A stretch of DNA of 64,000 nt. It comes from Kutzneria sp. (GTDB taxonomy: Bacteria; Actinomycetota; Actinomycetes; Mycobacteriales; Pseudonocardiaceae). The translations under genes and the position numbers were made by a program. Location: the NCBI GenBank assembly GCA_019239965.1, contig JAFAZC010000002.1:51370-115369 (forward strand), written 5' to 3'. The notes beneath the pieces are model-generated. The model made no database searches and was not told the origin of the DNA. It was given only the letters and a program-made list of their open reading frames with translations. Positions 61,699-64,000 of this stretch are shown here, piece by piece (the first letter of the stretch is position 1; every line of letters begins with the position of its first letter).

Positions 61699-62955
61699 TC
61701 AGCCGGGCAGACCGAGCAACTGTGGCAGGCCGGCGGGGCCGAGTCCGCCGTCGGCGAGACCTGGCACCAGGGCGAGAAGCCCGGGCTGTCGACCGGATTG
61801 GGTAACTGGCTGATACTGACCGGGGCCGGCGACTGGGTTGACCAGTTTGCCGCCGACGGGAGCATTCTGCGCGCCGCGCACGTCGATCGGGCTGCCGGGC
61901 GGCTCGGCGCAGTGCGCCTTGATGTTCAGCGGTACGGGATCGGTTGCGCTGCCAGGACGTTTCACCGTTCCCTCATAGCCCTTGGTGCACGGCGGTGGGT
62001 CGAAAATGTTCAGCGCCAACCCGAAGTGTGCCGTGCCGTCGCCGGGGACCACGGTGTACGCGCCGCCGATAGCGTCGGGGTAGGTCACCAGTATCTGTTC
62101 GAGACCGTCCTCGCGGGGCAGGAGAAGCATGGACGTCGTGAGCAGGTTGGCTACCATGTTGCCCAGGTTGACCCCGCTGTCCCTGAGCACGCCGTCAACC
62201 TGGTCGGCCGCTTGTGGTGCGTTGACAATCAGGCGTCGCAGATCACCGTCTGAACTTCTGAGCTGGGCGGCTAGCTGTCGCAGGCTGCCGCTGAACGACG
62301 TGATCGCACGAGAGGAGTCGACCTGCGTCCGCAGCACAGTCCTTCCGTCCGCGAGCAGTAGCGTCGTCGCCGGCAGATGCTCCTTGGCGGCCTGGGTGAA
62401 GCTGCTTGTGGTGTCGAGCAGGATCTGCAGGTTCGGACCAGCGCCCTGGAATGCCGAGTCAAGTTCGTCGACGACCGTTCGCAAGGCGTCCGTTGGAACT
62501 GATGAGGCCAGCGTGTCGAGGTTGGTCAGCAAGCCTTCTACTGGTGGCGGGGTTTCCGTCTTCGCCTGCGGAATCACCGCACCGTCGGCCAGATACGGCC
62601 CGTTGTCGGACGTGGGTCGCAGATCCACGTACTGCTCACCGACGGCGGACCGGTTAGCGACGACCGCTTGCGCATTGGCGGGAACCCGGGTGTCGAAGGA
62701 ATCGACGTCAAGCTCGACCCTGACGCCATCCTTCGCCAGCTTCAGCGGCCCGACCCTGCCGATCGTGACGCCCCGGTAGGTCACCTCGGCACCGGTGAAG
62801 ATGCCTCCCGAGTCGGCCAGCTGAACGTCGACCGAGTACCCGCGAGTGCCGAACAGCCGGTCAACCCCGGCATAGCGGAATCCCGCGTAACTCACGCCGA
62901 CCAGCGCGATGATCACGAAGGCGACGATCTGGATCCGAACACGTCTGGTCAGCAT
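61699..62955 (-). CDS. MCE-family protein, MceF-like
   Basis: 418 residues. One N-terminal membrane helix (about 8-29) and an MCE domain (about 38-120, YSVDVQLADSGGIFTGAEVTYRGVTIGRV), then long helical segments and a Gly/Leu/Pro-rich tail. MCE proteins form the lipid-transport tube between membranes. The last place in the mce set, without a lipobox, matches MceF. Its ATG overlaps the previous stop by one base. Confidence 0.92.
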   Translation of the reverse strand: MLTRRVRIQIVAFVIIALVGVSYAGFRYAGVDRLFGTRGYSVDVQLADSGGIFTGAEVTYRGVTIGRVGPLKLAKDGVRVELDVDSFDTRVPANAQAVVANRSAVGEQYVDLRPTSDNGPYLADGAVIPQAKTETPPPVEGLLTNLDTLASSVPTDALRTVVDELDSAFQGAGPNLQILLDTTSSFTQAAKEHLPATTLLLADGRTVLRTQVDSSRAITSFSGSLRQLAAQLRSSDGDLRRLIVNAPQAADQVDGVLRDSGVNLGNMVANLLTTSMLLLPREDGLEQILVTYPDAIGGAYTVVPGDGTAHFGLALNIFDPPPCTKGYEGTVKRPGSATDPVPLNIKAHCAEPPGSPIDVRGAQNAPVGGKLVNPVAGPGQYQPVTQSGRQPGLLALVPGLADGGLGPAGLPQLLGLPG

Positions 62956-64000
62956 CAGTGCCCGCCTCCCCCGAGCAAGCCACCAAGCACCCCACCGAGC
63001 CCGCCCGAACTCCCGCCGGTCGACGGCGACACGGGCCGGTTGGGCAGCGGCAGTGGCGCGATCGGTTGCCCGTCGGAGCCGCCAGGTTTTCCGGCACCGG
63101 AGCCGCCACCCTGTTGGGAGCGCGCCAGGTTGTCGAGCACGTCGCCGAGATTCAGGTCAAGGTTGACGTAGAGGTTGGTGTAGTCACCCTTCACGCCGTC
63201 CACCGCCGCGTCAGGAAACGGATAGGTGAGCAGGATCTCCAGCGACTTCGGCAGCGTCTGACCAGCTGCGGCGAGCTGGGTCAGCGTCGGCTGCAGAGCC
63301 TTGAGATCGGCGATGAGGTCGTCCTTGCTCTTGTTGACGGTGTCGACGGCGACACCGGACAGAGTGGTCAGCGATCGCAACATGGTCACCAGTTGGTCGC
63401 GTTGCTGGTTCAGCACGGCAAGGCCCGGGCCGAGGTTGTCGATCGCACCCGCGATCTCGGTCCGCTGGGCGCTCAGGGTCGCCGACAGCCGGTTCAGACC
63501 ATCCAACGCCTTCGTGATGTCGTCACGATGTGCGTCCAGATCGTTCACCAGCGTGTTGACACCTGTCAGCAAAGAGCGGACCTGAGGTTCGTTACCCGAC
63601 AGCGCGTTGTTCAATTCCCTGGTGATGTCCTGGAGTTGTCCGATTCCTCCACCATTGAGCAGCAGTGACAGCGCGCCGAAGACCTCTTCCACCTCAGGAC
63701 TGCGGTTGGTCTTGTCCAGCGGAATGGTCGCGCCGTCGGTCAGTCGGCCGGTGCCACTCGCCGGTGCCACCAGCTCGATGTACTTTTCGCCGAGAAGACT
63801 GGACTGCCGCAGTTGCGCCGTGGCATTCGCCGGCAGCGTGACATCACCATTGACCGCGATTGTGACGTCGGCGGTCCAACCGTTCTTGGCAAGCCCGATT
63901 GCCTCGACCTTGCCGACCGGCACGTCATTGACCTTGACCCCTGCTTGCGGCACGAGGTCCAGGACGTCGGCGAATTCCGCGTGTACCTGATAGGGATGAA
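62955..64000 (-). CDS. MCE-family protein, MceE-like, partial
   Basis: The visible 347 residues are the part after the signal peptide, which lies beyond the window. The frame reads through the edge as HPYQVHAEFADVLDLVPQAGVKVNDVPVGKVE, a classical MCE domain start, so the internal GTG is not the true start. Long helical repeats follow (ITRELNNALSG, HRDDITKALDGLNRLSATL) and a Gly-rich tail. MceE members are usually lipoproteins. The lipobox cannot be checked here. Confidence 0.9.
   Translation of the reverse strand, partial: HPYQVHAEFADVLDLVPQAGVKVNDVPVGKVEAIGLAKNGWTADVTIAVNGDVTLPANATAQLRQSSLLGEKYIELVAPASGTGRLTDGATIPLDKTNRSPEVEEVFGALSLLLNGGGIGQLQDITRELNNALSGNEPQVRSLLTGVNTLVNDLDAHRDDITKALDGLNRLSATLSAQRTEIAGAIDNLGPGLAVLNQQRDQLVTMLRSLTTLSGVAVDTVNKSKDDLIADLKALQPTLTQLAAAGQTLPKSLEILLTYPFPDAAVDGVKGDYTNLYVNLDLNLGDVLDNLARSQQGGGSGAGKPGGSDGQPIAPLPLPNRPVSPSTGGSSGGLGGVLGGLLGGGGH

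Noticed and set aside
63954..64000. GTG at 63953 as start of the MceE-like gene
   Set aside because: The frame stays open to the window edge and reads typical MCE domain sequence before it, so the gene is only cut by the window.

Overview
The window is from the chromosome of a high-GC Gram-positive actinobacterium, most likely of the Pseudonocardiales/Corynebacteriales type. The evidence is GC-rich third codon positions, frequent GTG starts, TANNNT-type -10 boxes, a Mce operon, an ESX/type VII secretion locus, and a gene order that follows the Mycobacterium tuberculosis Rv3423c-Rv3462c region (order recalled from memory, not searched). Nearly every gene is on the minus strand, so operons read from high to low coordinates. 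No tRNA, rRNA, CRISPR array, insertion sequence or prophage was seen.

Region 1 (1-12952): envelope precursor genes and their neighbours. These are a partial alpha/beta hydrolase and alanine racemase (alr), the NAD(P)HX repair enzyme (nnr), glmS, a divergent hydrolase-like gene plus a membrane protein, a three-gene block that looks like an ESX substrate module (coiled-coil protein, 812-residue protein with an internal WSG turn, EspC-like protein), glmM, and rpsI-rplM.

Region 2 (13223-27671): an ESX-4-like type VII secretion locus. It has two WXG100 proteins, an Hsp70-like/Rv3446c-type membrane protein, eccC, divergent eccD-mycP, a secreted DUF4232-like protein, eccB, and divergent eccE followed by a translationally coupled gene that I do not recognise. 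Unlike the M. tuberculosis ESX-4 locus as I recall it, eccE is present.

Region 3 (27785-57943): the translation/transcription super-cluster, in operon order rpoB-rpoC, rpsL-rpsG-fusA-tuf, the S10 and spc operons, secY-adk, infA-rpmJ, rpsM-rpsK-rpsD, rpoA-rplQ-truA. Strong hairpins mark most operon borders. The usual map gene between adk and infA is missing. RpoB carries several changes inside and just after the rifampicin pocket. The rplM and rpsL promoters share a near-identical extended core.

Region 4 (58044-64000): an unknown gene, an XRE-type regulator overlapping tail-to-tail with another unknown gene, and the downstream end of a Mce operon (MceE-like partial, MceF-like, two Mce-associated membrane proteins).

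Starts were moved from the longest possible reading frame wherever family N-termini, GTGA/ATGA overlaps or ribosome binding sites supported it. All promoter and terminator calls were made by eye.
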